From contig NZ_PEBF01000001.1 in assembly GCF_002742625.1 (NCBI RefSeq), positions 1,612,001 to 1,676,000 of the forward strand: DNA of 64,000 bases. The letters are read 5' to 3'. This document shows positions 18,139-27,589 of this stretch, one piece after another. The notes below the pieces were generated by a model. It did no database searches, was not told where the DNA came from, and worked only from the letters and a program-made list of their open reading frames with translations. Each line of letters opens with the position of its first letter. Within the stretch, counting starts at the first letter, position 1. Source of the DNA: Caulobacter sp. FWC2 (lineage in GTDB: Bacteria; Pseudomonadota; Alphaproteobacteria; Caulobacterales; Caulobacteraceae). Made by a program: the position numbers and the translations under genes.

Positions 18139-18222
18139 TCCATCGTCGTGGCCGCTTTCGCAGCGCGTGACTTGGAAACCTTGGGCGCTCAACGCCTAGG
18201 CGGAGACCTCATTCGTAAGGCT

Positions 18223-18264
18223 TCAGGTCACGACTTGCGACCGCGGTTGGAGACAATGAGACAC
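18223..18264 (-). CDS. Possible 13-residue leader peptide or small-RNA ORF with near-perfect Shine-Dalgarno
   Basis: GTG at 18264 is preceded by GAAAGGAGGTGACC, which is almost fully complementary to the 16S rRNA 3' end and is spaced 6 bases from the start. The frame encodes V/M-SHCLQPRSQVVT and then TGA. Between it and the terminator at 18105-18138 there is no further convincing ORF. It could be a leader peptide, a real microprotein or an sRNA. On the other strand the same bases resemble the 16S 3' end. Coding is not established. Confidence 0.35.
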   Translation of the reverse strand: MSHCLQPRSQVVT

Positions 18265-18382
18265 TGGTCACCTCCTTTCAGTTGGTTGAACAACACAACT
18301 CGAATATGGACCCGATTTCACGGATGAAAAGGGGTAACCGACCGCGACGAGGCGTCGCGCTGCTTGTGCCTAAGGGGCGTGC

Positions 18383-18532
18383 TCAGATCGTCAGAAGCTT
18401 GAAGCCCACCAGGATGGCCGCCCATAGCGCGAAGGCCGCGCCGATGGCCAGGGGGCGATTGAGGTTGATACGACGAGCACCAGTCACCCGGGCCGGATGG
18501 CCGTTCGGGGTGAGGTTTATGGGCGTAAGCAT
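18383..18532 (-). CDS. 49-residue single-pass membrane protein
   Basis: An uninterrupted small frame from ATG 18532 to TGA 18383, preceded by GGGAAGGA at suitable distance. The product begins MLTPINLTPNGHPARVTGARR, carries an Arg/Asn-rich linker, and ends in one membrane segment (about residues 28-47, PLAIGAAFALWAAILVGFKL). It looks like a genuine small membrane protein in a C-tail-anchored topology. I do not recognise the family. It may be cotranscribed with the short ORF and terminator downstream on the same strand. Confidence 0.65.
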   Translation of the reverse strand: MLTPINLTPNGHPARVTGARRINLNRPLAIGAAFALWAAILVGFKLLTI

Positions 18533-18676
18533 GCCGTGTGAATCCTTCCCTTTAATCCCTCTGTCGGGGATCTGACTCGGACCGTATGGTAAATCCTCGC
18601 CTTTGAGAAGAATTCTTCACAAAAGCCTTGATTGCACGCCCGCAGATTGTCGCAGGGGCGACATATTGGAGCGCCG

Positions 18677-19450
18677 ATGGCCAGCTGGGATCCGGACGTC
18701 TACGCACTCTATCGCCGCTATCGCGAGCGGGCGGCGCTGGATCTGCTGACGGCTATTCCCCGCGACCTGGAGCCGCGCGAGATATGGGACCTGGGCTGCG
18801 GCCTTGGCGAGCAGGCTGCCCTGTTGGCCGCGCGGCATCGGGCGGCGCGGGTGCGGGGCATGGACTCCAGCCCGGAGATGCTGGCGCGGGCCAAGGCTCT
18901 GCCGGCGCCGGTCGAGTGGGTGCTGGGCGATATCGCCAGCTTCGCGCCGGACGTTCCGGCCGACCTGATCTTCAGCAACGCCGCCCTGCAGTGGGTGGAT
19001 GACCACGCGACCTTGATCCCTCGCTTGGCCGCGACCCTGGCGACCGGCGGCATGCTGGCCGTGCAGCTGCCGGTGGCCGACGGGCTAGCCTGGCGCGGTA
19101 CGTTGACCGAGATCGCCGCCGACGGGCCGTGGGCGGCGCGGCTGACCGGCGTCGAGGGCGTGCGTCCCGCCAATGCGCCCGAGGACTACTACGCCTGGCT
19201 GGAGCCGACCTGTCCCGAGGTCGACATCTGGACCACGACCTATCTGCACGCCCTGCATGGCCAGGACCCGATCGTCGACTGGACGATGGGCACGACCTTG
19301 CGCCCCTATCTGGACGCGCTGGCGGATGATGAGAAGAAGCCCTTCCTCGACGCCTGGCGAGCCCGGCTGGCGCTGGACTATCCGCGGCGCGAGGACGGCG
19401 CGACGCTGTTTCCGTTCAAGCGTCTGTTCATCGTCGCCCGAAAGGCGTGA
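18677..19450 (+). CDS. Trans-aconitate 2-methyltransferase-like SAM methyltransferase
   Basis: 257 residues with a class I methyltransferase fold: motif I DLGCGLGEQ (about 42-50), acidic end of strand 2 in GMDSSPEML, and FSNAALQWVDD in the active-site region. The N-terminal WDPDVYALYRRYRERAALDLL and the NAALQW motif follow the Tam family, which methylates trans-aconitate, an inhibitor of aconitase. Third-position GC and ATG 18677 support the start. Substrate assignment is by family resemblance only. Confidence 0.82.
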   Translation: MASWDPDVYALYRRYRERAALDLLTAIPRDLEPREIWDLGCGLGEQAALLAARHRAARVRGMDSSPEMLARAKALPAPVEWVLGDIASFAPDVPADLIFSNAALQWVDDHATLIPRLAATLATGGMLAVQLPVADGLAWRGTLTEIAADGPWAARLTGVEGVRPANAPEDYYAWLEPTCPEVDIWTTTYLHALHGQDPIVDWTMGTTLRPYLDALADDEKKPFLDAWRARLALDYPRREDGATLFPFKRLFIVARKA

Positions 19451-19453
19451 GCC

Positions 19454-21352
19454 CTAGCGTCCTGGGTGCAGTGTGGCGTCGGCGCGTTTCTCGGCCAGGC
19501 TGGGCCTGCGGCGCAGTTCATCGACGGGCTTGTGCAGGGCGTCCAGCGCCTGGCTGGCGGCCATGTAGCCGGCCTTTACGGCGGGCTCAAAGGCGCGCCA
19601 GTCGCGGATATCGACGCCCTCCAGCTTGGGCGTGATCAGCACGTCGGTGGCTTCGCGAGCGGCGGCGAGGTCGCGGCCGGTGGTGACCGTGGCGGCGCGC
19701 ATCAGCAGGGCCACGATCGGCGGACCCTTGCGCCACTCGCCCGACACGATCCAGCTCCACAGCGAGGGGGGCACGACGATGTCGTCGGCGGTGATGCTGC
19801 GGCCTCGCGTGACGTCGACTCCGACGATCGGTCCCAGTTGGAACGATCGCATCACGTCAGCCGGGAAGTTCTTCATCACCGCCCCGTCGACCAGCACCTG
19901 GCCATTTTCGGTGGCCGGCGGCATCACGCCCGGCAGCGAGATCGACGCTCGCAGCGCCGCCTGGAGGTCGTCGGTGCGATGCAGCTGGTAGGCGCCCGAG
20001 GTCAGGTTCGACGACACGCAGAAGAACGGCAGCCAGAGGTCGCTGATGTCGACCGTGCCGAAATGCTCGTCCAGCCGCGCCCTGACCTTCTCGCCGCGGG
20101 TCATGGCGATCAGCGGGAAGGCGATGTCGTCCAGCGGGCTGGTGTCGACGAAGGCCTTGCGGATGCGGTGCTCCAGTTCGCCGTCGTCCCAGCCCATGGC
20201 GATGCCGGCCGCCACGATCGCGCCCATCGAGGCGCCGCCGACGAAGTCGATCGGTACGCCGCGCTCGCGCATGGCCTGGATCGCGCCAATATGGGCATAG
20301 GCCCGGGCGCCGCCGCCGGAAAGCACTAGGCCTACCGATTGTCCGGTCAGCACCCGCGCCAGGCGCTCCATATCGGCCACGCCGTTCTCGCGCAGGTGGA
20401 ACAGCCGTGCGGCCTGAGTCGCGGCCATCCAGGCCGCCGAGCCGCTGGGCCGCGCCAGGCTGGCCGACTGCAGCAGGATCAAGTCGACCAGCCGTTGGGC
20501 CTGCAGCGGACCCGAGGCGTAGGAGGGGATTTCGGCCGGCGGCGTACGGTCGCCGCGTCCGATCCGGAACAGCCGGTCCACCTGGCGGCCGACCACGTGC
20601 TTCCAGGCGGTCTCGTCGGCCTCGGCGACATAGAGAACGAAGTCGTGCTCGCGCTCGACATTGCTGAACCATTCGGTCGGAGCCAGCAGCGACTCGCAGC
20701 CCTCGACGGTGACCGAATAGCTCAGGGCCTCAATGCAACGGGCCAGGCGCTCGACGACCGGACGGATCGCCGCGCCGGACTCGACCGCGATGAAGCCGAA
20801 CACGGAGGGGTCGCCGATCGCCGCGTGGGTCTGAGCCTGGCGGGTGCGGCGGATCATCAGCCGCGACAGCTCCAGCATCACGTGCGGGTCTTCCTCGGCG
20901 GCCTCGAAGAAGTCATCGCGGGGCAGGGACAGGACCTCGCTGTCGCGCAAGGCGACCATGTAGGCCGAGTGCGCGCTGCCGCCGACCAGGGCCATCTCGC
21001 CGGCGGGTTCACCGGGGCGGATCACGCCTAGGAACTGCTGCTCCTGGCCCTCATCGTGGCGGAAGGCGCCCAGACGCCCGGTCTTCAGGAAATAGAGCTG
21101 GTCGGCGTCCTCGCCGGGCCGGAAGAGGGTCGCTCCGCCGGGTAGCGAAAACCACGCGGCTGTCCCGCTCCGCCGTTCTCGGGCGAACAGGCGAGCCAAA
21201 GCCGAGTCGTCGGGTAGGGGCGTTTCCACGGCGCGGACGCTAGCGGTTTCAGGCAGGCTTGACCACGGGGGAGCGATCAGGCGCAACTGTTGATCCCGAA
21301 GCTGAAATGTCCGAGAACGGATTTGGCCCAGAATCTTCTCTTCAGGGTCCAA
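19454..21352 (-). CDS. Patatin-like phospholipase with cyclic-nucleotide-binding domain (NTE family)
   Basis: 632 residues if the TTG at 21352 is used; a GTG at 21229 would give a shorter N-terminus. A cNMP-binding-like beta barrel (about 60-170: GGATLFRPGEDADQLYFLKTGRLGAF, GEPAGEMALVGG) is followed by a linker and a patatin domain (about 330-540). Catalytic motifs are present: GGGARAYAHIG oxyanion loop, nucleophile Ser in GGASMGA and Asp in VDGAVMKN. The layout matches neuropathy-target-esterase-type lysophospholipases. It is convergent with the Tam-like gene and divergent from mccB. Confidence 0.88.
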   Translation of the reverse strand: MDPEEKILGQIRSRTFQLRDQQLRLIAPPWSSLPETASVRAVETPLPDDSALARLFARERRSGTAAWFSLPGGATLFRPGEDADQLYFLKTGRLGAFRHDEGQEQQFLGVIRPGEPAGEMALVGGSAHSAYMVALRDSEVLSLPRDDFFEAAEEDPHVMLELSRLMIRRTRQAQTHAAIGDPSVFGFIAVESGAAIRPVVERLARCIEALSYSVTVEGCESLLAPTEWFSNVEREHDFVLYVAEADETAWKHVVGRQVDRLFRIGRGDRTPPAEIPSYASGPLQAQRLVDLILLQSASLARPSGSAAWMAATQAARLFHLRENGVADMERLARVLTGQSVGLVLSGGGARAYAHIGAIQAMRERGVPIDFVGGASMGAIVAAGIAMGWDDGELEHRIRKAFVDTSPLDDIAFPLIAMTRGEKVRARLDEHFGTVDISDLWLPFFCVSSNLTSGAYQLHRTDDLQAALRASISLPGVMPPATENGQVLVDGAVMKNFPADVMRSFQLGPIVGVDVTRGRSITADDIVVPPSLWSWIVSGEWRKGPPIVALLMRAATVTTGRDLAAAREATDVLITPKLEGVDIRDWRAFEPAVKAGYMAASQALDALHKPVDELRRRPSLAEKRADATLHPGR

Positions 21353-21398
21353 AAAACTACGACTTCCGGGATGGGGTGGAAGAGGCTAATCGTCGGTC

Positions 21399-22991
21399 AT
21401 GCCGAAGTTGAACTCCGCTATCGACGCGTCCGGTGACGCTTTCGCCCGCAACGCGGCCCACAACCGCGCCTTGGCCGAGGAATTGCGGGTCAAGGTCGCC
21501 GAAGCGGCGTTGGGCGGTCCCGCGAGTTCGCGTGAGCGCCATGCCTCGCGCGGCAAGCTGTTGCCGAGGCAGCGCGTCGAGCGCCTGCTGGATCCCGGCT
21601 CGCCCTTCCTGGAGATCGGCCAACTGGCGGCCTGCGACCTCTATGGCGGCGAGGCGCCGGGCGCGGGGATCATCTGCGGCGTCGGCCGCGTGTCGGGCCG
21701 CGAGGTTATGATCGTCGCCAACGACGCCACGGTGAAGGGCGGCGCCTACTTCCCGATGACGGTGAAGAAGCACCTGCGGGCCCAGGAGATCGCCGCCCAG
21801 AACCGCCTGCCGTGCGTCTATCTGGTCGACAGCGGCGGCGCGAACCTGCCGCACCAGGCTGAGGTCTTCCCGGACCGCGACCACTTCGGCCGCATCTTCT
21901 TCAATCAGGCGCGGATGAGCGCCGTGGGCATCCCGCAGATCGCCTGCGTCATGGGCTCGTGCACCGCCGGCGGGGCCTATGTCCCGGCGATGAGCGACGA
22001 GACCGTCATCGTCCGCAACCAGGGCACCATCTTCCTGGCCGGTCCGCCGTTGGTGAAGGCCGCCACGGGCGAGGTGATCAGCGCCGAGGAACTGGGGGGC
22101 GCCGACACCCACGGCCGCCGCTCGGGCGTCGTCGACCACGTGGCCGAGAACGACGAGCACGCTCTGGAGATCGTCCGCTCGATCGTCGCCAACCTCAACA
22201 CGACCAAGCCCGAACAACTGGTCATCACCGAGTCCGAGCCGCCGCTGTACGATCCGGAAGAGCTCTACGGCATCGTCCCGACCGACGTCCGGGCGCCCTA
22301 CGACGTCCGCGAGGTCATCGCCCGCATCGTTGACGGCAGCCAGTTCGACGAGTTCAAGGCGCTTTACGGCACGACCCTGGTCTGCGGTTTCGCTCGCATC
22401 TGGGGCCAGCCGGTGGCGATCCTGGCCAACAACGGCGTGCTGTTCAGCGAGAGCGCCGTGAAGGGCGCGCACTTCATCGAGCTGGCCTGCAAGCGCAAGA
22501 TCCCGCTGGTGTTCCTGCAGAACATCTCGGGCTTCATGGTCGGCGGCAAGTACGAGGCCGGCGGCATCGCCAAGGACGGCGCCAAGCTGGTCACGGCCGT
22601 CGCCTCGGCCGAGGTTCCCAAGTTCACCGTCCTGATCGGCGGCAGCTTCGGCGCGGGCAACTACGGCATGTGCGGCCGAGCCTATAGCCCCCGCTTCCTG
22701 TTCACTTGGCCCAACAGCCGCATCTCGGTGATGGGCGGCGAGCAGGCCGCCAGCGTGCTGGCCACGGTCCACCGCGACGCCGCCAAGTGGACGCCGGAGG
22801 AAGCCGAAGCCTTCAAGACGCCGATCCGCCAGCGCTACGAGGATGAAGGCAATCCGTATCACGCCACGGCGCGGCTCTGGGACGACGGCATCATTGATCC
22901 GGCGCAAACCCGTGACGTGCTGGGCCTCGCAATCTCGGCGTCGCTGAATGCGCCGATCCCGGAAACCACCTTCGGCGTTTTCCGGATGTAG
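21399..22991 (+). CDS. liuB: Methylcrotonyl-CoA carboxylase beta subunit
   Basis: The carboxyltransferase subunit of the leucine pathway, 530 residues. It transfers CO2 from carboxybiotin to 3-methylcrotonyl-CoA. Two crotonase-like halves are visible: N-half with [28 protein letters not shown] and [17 protein letters not shown]-half with [22 protein letters not shown] and [16 protein letters not shown]. The MCC-specific [12 protein letters not shown] motif separates it from propionyl-CoA carboxylase beta. It heads the liuB-liuC-DUF3667-liuD run with 23-, 30- and 9-base gaps. Confidence 0.94.
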   Translation: MPKLNSAIDASGDAFARNAAHNRALAEELRVKVAEAALGGPASSRERHASRGKLLPRQRVERLLDPGSPFLEIGQLAACDLYGGEAPGAGIICGVGRVSGREVMIVANDATVKGGAYFPMTVKKHLRAQEIAAQNRLPCVYLVDSGGANLPHQAEVFPDRDHFGRIFFNQARMSAVGIPQIACVMGSCTAGGAYVPAMSDETVIVRNQGTIFLAGPPLVKAATGEVISAEELGGADTHGRRSGVVDHVAENDEHALEIVRSIVANLNTTKPEQLVITESEPPLYDPEELYGIVPTDVRAPYDVREVIARIVDGSQFDEFKALYGTTLVCGFARIWGQPVAILANNGVLFSESAVKGAHFIELACKRKIPLVFLQNISGFMVGGKYEAGGIAKDGAKLVTAVASAEVPKFTVLIGGSFGAGNYGMCGRAYSPRFLFTWPNSRISVMGGEQAASVLATVHRDAAKWTPEEAEAFKTPIRQRYEDEGNPYHATARLWDDGIIDPAQTRDVLGLAISASLNAPIPETTFGVFRM

Positions 22992-23014
22992 CGCTTAGAC
23001 AGGAACGAACCACC

Positions 23015-23854
23015 ATGACCAACCCGATCGCCGATCCCATCGTTGAAGTGAACGACACCGAGACCATGACTCCGCTCGTCCACATCGACAGCACGCCCGA
23101 CGGCGCGGTGACGGTCTGGATCAACCGGCCCGACAAGAAGAACGCCTTCGACGCCGAGACCATCTCGGGCCTGCGCCAGGCCTTCGAGACCCTGCACGGG
23201 GCCGAGGGCGTGCGGATCGTGTTCCTGCGCGGCGTCAGCGGCATGTTCAGCGCCGGCGCCGATCTGGACTGGATGGCCGCGTCCATCGAACAGGACGAGG
23301 ACGACAACCGCGCCGACGCCCTTGAGCTGGCCCACATGCTCAAGGCGCTGCACGACATCCCGGCCCTGACCGTGGCTCTGGTCGAAGGCCCAGCCTTCGG
23401 CGGCGGCGCCGGTCTGGTGGCCGCCTGCGACCACGCCATCGCCCTGATGGACGCCAAGTTCTCGTTCTCCGAGGTCAAGCTGGGCCTGACCCCGGCGACC
23501 ATCAGCCCGTACGTCATCCAAGCCCTGGGTCCGCGCATCACCAAGCTGCTGTTCGCGACCGGTCGGGTGTTCGACGCCGACGAGGCCTGGGGCTTTGGCC
23601 TGGTCGACGAAGTGTTCGAGGACGTCGCCAGCCTGGAAGTCGCCCGCGACGCCCTGATCGAGGAAATGGCACCCTGCGCTCCGGGCGCGATCGGCGACGC
23701 CAAGGCCCTGGTCAACGACTTCGCTGGCCAGAAAATCGACAAGGGCCTGATCGAAGAGAGCGCCAAGCGCATCGCTCGCCGCCGTGTGTCGGAAGAGGGC
23801 CAAGAAGGGGTGCGCGCCTTCCTCGCCCGTCGTAAACCCTCCTGGGCTGAGTAA
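23015..23854 (+). CDS. liuC: Methylglutaconyl-CoA hydratase (enoyl-CoA hydratase family)
   Basis: A crotonase-fold protein of 279 residues. It has an NRPDKKNAFDAETISGL start, the oxyanion-hole region FSAGADLDWMAA, PAFGGGAGLVAACDHAIA (about 125-142) and SEVKLGLTPATISPYVI with the catalytic Glu. By position between the two MCC subunits it is assigned to hydration of 3-methylglutaconyl-CoA to HMG-CoA. The N-terminus is about 15 residues longer than typical; an in-frame ATG at 23066 (MTPLVHI) is a possible start. Confidence 0.88.
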   Translation: MTNPIADPIVEVNDTETMTPLVHIDSTPDGAVTVWINRPDKKNAFDAETISGLRQAFETLHGAEGVRIVFLRGVSGMFSAGADLDWMAASIEQDEDDNRADALELAHMLKALHDIPALTVALVEGPAFGGGAGLVAACDHAIALMDAKFSFSEVKLGLTPATISPYVIQALGPRITKLLFATGRVFDADEAWGFGLVDEVFEDVASLEVARDALIEEMAPCAPGAIGDAKALVNDFAGQKIDKGLIEESAKRIARRRVSEEGQEGVRAFLARRKPSWAE

Positions 23855-23884
23855 GACTCAACTTCTGGGGCTTGAGGGGGCGTG

Positions 23885-25213
23885 ATGACGGCGGCGGATC
23901 TGGAAGCAGGGGTAGCGGACTCGGCGGCGAGCTTTATTCGTCCGAAGAAGAAGCCGTTCACTCATCAGGGTGAACCCTGCAAGAATTGCGGCACGCCTCT
24001 GGAGGGCTGGTACTGCCATTCGTGCGGCCAGAACGCCGACACCCATCACCGGTCGATCCTGCACCTGATCTGGGAGGCCATCGAGGGGATGTTCCACCTC
24101 GACGGTCGCCTGGCCAACACCCTGCCGCTGCTGTTCTTCAAGCCGGGCAAGCTGGCCAAGGACTACATGGAAGGCCGGATCGTGCGCCACGTGCCGCCGT
24201 TCCGGACCTTCCTGGTGGCCCTGCTGCTGTTCATCTTCTCAGCCGAGCACGCCATCCATGGCTTCCGCCATCAGCAGGAGCTGAAGGAGGAGAAGGAAGC
24301 CGCCGAACTGGCCACGCCGGCGGGCCGCAAGGTCAAGGCCGACCTGATCCGCAAGGGGGCGACCGAGGATCGCGACGGACGCCTCATGAGCGCCGCAGCG
24401 CAGCGTGACGAAGACCTGAAGGAAGCGGGCGCCGACAAGGCCAAGATCGCCCAAGAATACGCCGACGACGTCAAGGAGGCGCAGGATCGTTACGCCAAGC
24501 TCGTCGCCGAGGCTGACGCGCTGGAGAAGAACCCCAACGCGGCCGCCGAGGCCCTGGCCAAGCTGCACAACCGTGGCTCGGAGGTCGCCGAACAGATCCG
24601 CGACATGGACTTCCAAAGCTCCGACAAGCTGGAGGCCAGCGCCAACAAGATCGCCGACGCCCAGATCGCTGGCCAGCACTTCAACGTCGTCGCGCCCGAC
24701 GAGACAAAGCGGGCGGAGATCAAGGCCGCCGTCGCCGAACAGGGCCATGGCGCGAGCGGGAAGCGCGACTACGGCGCCGAGACGCTGGGCAGCTGGAAGA
24801 AAAACCTGGCCAAGGCCGTGGCCAATCCAGACTATTTCCTGCTGGTGATGTTCGGCTGGGCGCACCGCCTGGCGGTGCTGCTGCTGCCGATCACCGGCCT
24901 TTCCCTGGCGCTGGTCTACGTCAACAAGCGCCAGTACTTCATCTACGATCACCTGCTGGTCGCCACGAACCTGCTGTCGTTCTCGTTCCTGATCTACGCG
25001 ATCCTGTTCGTGCTGCCCGGGGCGATGATGCCGTGGTTCCTCGGGATCGTGCAGCTGTGGGCGCCGATCAACCTCTTCCAGACCCTGCGCGGCGGCTACG
25101 GCTCCAGCATCATTGGCGCGCTGCTCAAGACGTTCATTGTCTGGATGATCAGCATGACCTCCTTCGGCCTCCTGGTCGGCGGCCTGATGGTCTTCACCCT
25201 TTCCCAGATGTAG
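23885..25213 (+). CDS. DUF3667 membrane protein with zinc ribbon, inside leucine operon
   Basis: 442 residues. The N-terminus has a four-cysteine ribbon (CKNCG and CHSCG), typical of the DUF3667 family. A membrane segment lies about residues 100-120, followed by a long charged coiled coil (about 125-290, many EDLKEAGADK-type heptads) and a cluster of 4 to 5 membrane segments (about 325-440). ATG 23885 is adjacent to an in-frame GTG 23882. It sits between liuC and the MCC alpha gene, with 30 and 9 bases of spacing, so it should be cotranscribed. Its role is unknown. Confidence 0.82.
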   Translation: MTAADLEAGVADSAASFIRPKKKPFTHQGEPCKNCGTPLEGWYCHSCGQNADTHHRSILHLIWEAIEGMFHLDGRLANTLPLLFFKPGKLAKDYMEGRIVRHVPPFRTFLVALLLFIFSAEHAIHGFRHQQELKEEKEAAELATPAGRKVKADLIRKGATEDRDGRLMSAAAQRDEDLKEAGADKAKIAQEYADDVKEAQDRYAKLVAEADALEKNPNAAAEALAKLHNRGSEVAEQIRDMDFQSSDKLEASANKIADAQIAGQHFNVVAPDETKRAEIKAAVAEQGHGASGKRDYGAETLGSWKKNLAKAVANPDYFLLVMFGWAHRLAVLLLPITGLSLALVYVNKRQYFIYDHLLVATNLLSFSFLIYAILFVLPGAMMPWFLGIVQLWAPINLFQTLRGGYGSSIIGALLKTFIVWMISMTSFGLLVGGLMVFTLSQM

Positions 25214-25222
25214 GCCCTGACC

Positions 25223-27187
25223 TTGATCTCCTCCGTCCTGATCGCCAACCGAGGCGAGATCGCCCGTCGCATCATCCGCACCGCCCGTGAGCTGGGCGTG
25301 CGGACGATCGCGGTCTATTCCGAAGCGGACGCCCATGCGCCCTTCGTCATGGAGGCCGACGCCGCGATCCTGATCGGCCCGGCGCCGGCCAAGGAGAGCT
25401 ATCTGGATCCGAAAAAGATCCTGGCGGCGGCCAAGCAGATGGGGGCCGAGGCCATCCACCCCGGCTACGGCTTCCTGTCCGAGAACGCCGACTTCGCCCA
25501 GAGCGTGATCGACGCCGGCCTGGTCTGGATCGGTCCGCCGCCCTCGGCGATCCGGGCCATGGGCCTGAAGGACGCCGCCAAGAAGGTGATGATCGAGGCG
25601 GGCGTGCCGACCACGCCCGGCTATCTGGGCGAGGACCAATCGGTCGAGCGTCTGACGGCCGAGGCGGCCAAGATCGGCTACCCCGTGTTGATCAAGGCGG
25701 TGGCCGGCGGCGGCGGCAAGGGCATGCGCAAGGTCGACAAGGCCGAGGACTTCGAAGCCGCCCTCGGCTCGTGCCGCCGCGAGGCCGCCGCCAGCTTCGG
25801 CGACGACCGGGTGCTGCTGGAGAAGTACGTCACCCGGCCGCGCCACATCGAGGTGCAGGTGTTCGGCGACACCTTCGGCAACGTCGTCCACCTGTTCGAG
25901 CGCGACTGCTCGCTGCAGCGCCGCCACCAGAAGGTCATCGAGGAGGCTCCGGCCCCCGGCATGGACGAGGCCACGCGAGAGGCCGTCTGCGCCGCCGCGG
26001 TCAAGGCCGCCCAGGCCGTGGGCTATGTCGGGGCCGGCACGGTCGAGTTCATCGCCGACGCCTCCGAGGGGCTGCGCGCCGACCGCATCTGGTTCATGGA
26101 GATGAACACCCGCCTGCAGGTCGAGCACCCGGTCACCGAGATGGTCACCGGCCAGGACCTGGTCGAGTGGCAACTGCTGGTCGCCTCGGGCGAGCCCCTG
26201 CCGCTGGAGCAGGACGAGATCACGCTGGATGGCTGGGCCATGGAGGCCCGCCTCTATGCCGAGAACCCGGCCACCGGCTTCCTGCCCTCGACCGGCAAGC
26301 TGAAGCACTTCCGCCTGCCGGAGGGCGATGTCCGCGTCGACAGCGCGGTGGAGGAGGGCGGCGAGGTCACGCCCTTCTACGACCCGATGATCGCCAAACT
26401 GATCGCCCACGGCGTCGACCGCGAGGACGCCGCTCAGCGCCTGGCCGAGGCCTGCGCCCTGGTCGAGGTCTGGCCGGTCAAGACCAACGCCGCCTTTCTG
26501 GCCAAGTGCGCCAGCCACCCGGACTTCATCGACGGCGCCGTGGATACCGGCTTCATCGAGGCCCGTTTGGACGAACTGGTCGAGCGCAGCTTCAGCGACG
26601 AGCCGGCCATGGCCGCGATCGGCTGGCGGCTGGACAGCTTCCTGGAGGCCGAGGCCCGCCGCGACCCGTGGGAAAGCGCGCCGTCCAAGCTGCTGGGCTT
26701 CCGCATGAACGCCCCGCGCGCCCCGATGCATCTGCCGATGTCGGCCGACGGCAAGGCCATGCCGCTGCAAGTCGCCCTGATCGGCGGCGGCTCCGAGGAC
26801 TGGTCCTGGGACATCCGCCACGCCGACGGCGCGACCTTCGACGAGGTCACCCGCCTGCCGACCACCTATGGCAAGGGTCCGATCCAGGTGTTCGAAGGCG
26901 GCGACGTCCAGACCTTCGATTTCGAGGCCCAAGTCGGCGGGGCGGGCGAGGGCGCGGCTTCGGACGGCGTTATCCTGTCGCCGATGCCGGGCAAGATCGT
27001 CTCCGTCGCTGTCGAGGCCGGCCAGACGGTGACCAAGGGGCAGACGCTGCTGACCCTGGAAGCCATGAAGATGGAACACGCCCTGGCCGCGCCGTTCGAC
27101 GGCGTGGTCGCCGAACTCTCGGCCACGGCCGGTGGCCAGGTCAGCGAGGGCGTGGTGCTGGTGAAGCTGGAGGCTGCGGCCGGCTGA
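25223..27187 (+). CDS. liuD: Methylcrotonyl-CoA carboxylase alpha subunit
   Basis: The biotin-carboxylating partner of liuB, 654 residues. It has the N-terminal VLIANRGEIARRIIRTARELG, ATP-grasp AVAGGGGKGMRKV (about 155-170), EMNTRLQVEHPVTEMVTGQDLVEWQ, and a biotinyl domain with Lys616 in EAMKMEH. The EMVTGQDLVEWQL segment and neighbouring liuB/liuC indicate methylcrotonyl-CoA rather than propionyl-CoA. The start must be TTG 25223, 9 bases after the DUF3667 stop, as no ATG or GTG is available; translational coupling is likely. Confidence 0.93.
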   Translation: MISSVLIANRGEIARRIIRTARELGVRTIAVYSEADAHAPFVMEADAAILIGPAPAKESYLDPKKILAAAKQMGAEAIHPGYGFLSENADFAQSVIDAGLVWIGPPPSAIRAMGLKDAAKKVMIEAGVPTTPGYLGEDQSVERLTAEAAKIGYPVLIKAVAGGGGKGMRKVDKAEDFEAALGSCRREAAASFGDDRVLLEKYVTRPRHIEVQVFGDTFGNVVHLFERDCSLQRRHQKVIEEAPAPGMDEATREAVCAAAVKAAQAVGYVGAGTVEFIADASEGLRADRIWFMEMNTRLQVEHPVTEMVTGQDLVEWQLLVASGEPLPLEQDEITLDGWAMEARLYAENPATGFLPSTGKLKHFRLPEGDVRVDSAVEEGGEVTPFYDPMIAKLIAHGVDREDAAQRLAEACALVEVWPVKTNAAFLAKCASHPDFIDGAVDTGFIEARLDELVERSFSDEPAMAAIGWRLDSFLEAEARRDPWESAPSKLLGFRMNAPRAPMHLPMSADGKAMPLQVALIGGGSEDWSWDIRHADGATFDEVTRLPTTYGKGPIQVFEGGDVQTFDFEAQVGGAGEGAASDGVILSPMPGKIVSVAVEAGQTVTKGQTLLTLEAMKMEHALAAPFDGVVAELSATAGGQVSEGVVLVKLEAAAG

Positions 27188-27201
27188 GGCCGCTATCGTC
27201 T

Positions 27202-27322
27202 CCCTTCCCCCTGGATGGGGGAAGGGCCGGGGATGGGGGTGACCTGCTGCGCTGGCCGCCCCGCGCTGCATCGACCGTCGTATTCACCCCCACCCCTGCC
27301 CCTCCCCCATCCAGGGGGAGGG
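27202..27322. repeat. Nested C-rich palindromic element
   Basis: The arms near 27202-27242 and 27283-27322 are complementary with a few mismatches (core CCCTTCCCCCTGGATGGGGG and its counterpart). It lies 15 bases past the MCC alpha stop. It belongs to the CCTCCCCC family that recurs at 28157-28294, 50089-50209, 52421-52539 and 54867-55003. Confidence 0.8.
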
Positions 27323-27589
27323 AACGTGTTTCAGCATCCTCGCGCCGTGCGGCTGCGAGTGGGTGAAAGGGACGCGGAGCGCCGGACAGCGTCCGGAGTG
27401 TGAGGAGAAGAATACCGTTTCGACGAAGTCAGACGCTCCGCGCGGTCGTTATCCGAAAGCGTGACGTCCCGACGCTGTTCGCGCCTGTTCGCCCTTGAAG
27501 CCTCCGACGGGCGGGCCGGATCGCGAGATCCAGGTCCCGGTCAGGAGCCTTTCGACTCCCCTGTCGCCTCCTCGGCCCGACATCCCACA
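27323..27589. other. Gene-free spacer
   Basis: About 270 bases with no credible start, ribosome-binding site or conserved motif on either strand. The right-hand half may be the outer part of the intergenic element copy at 27590-27853. Confidence 0.4.

Noticed and set aside
24239..27271. A 1010-residue minus-strand open frame opposite the DUF3667 and MCC alpha genes
   Set aside because: Antisense to two clear genes; no recognisable domain or ribosome-binding site.
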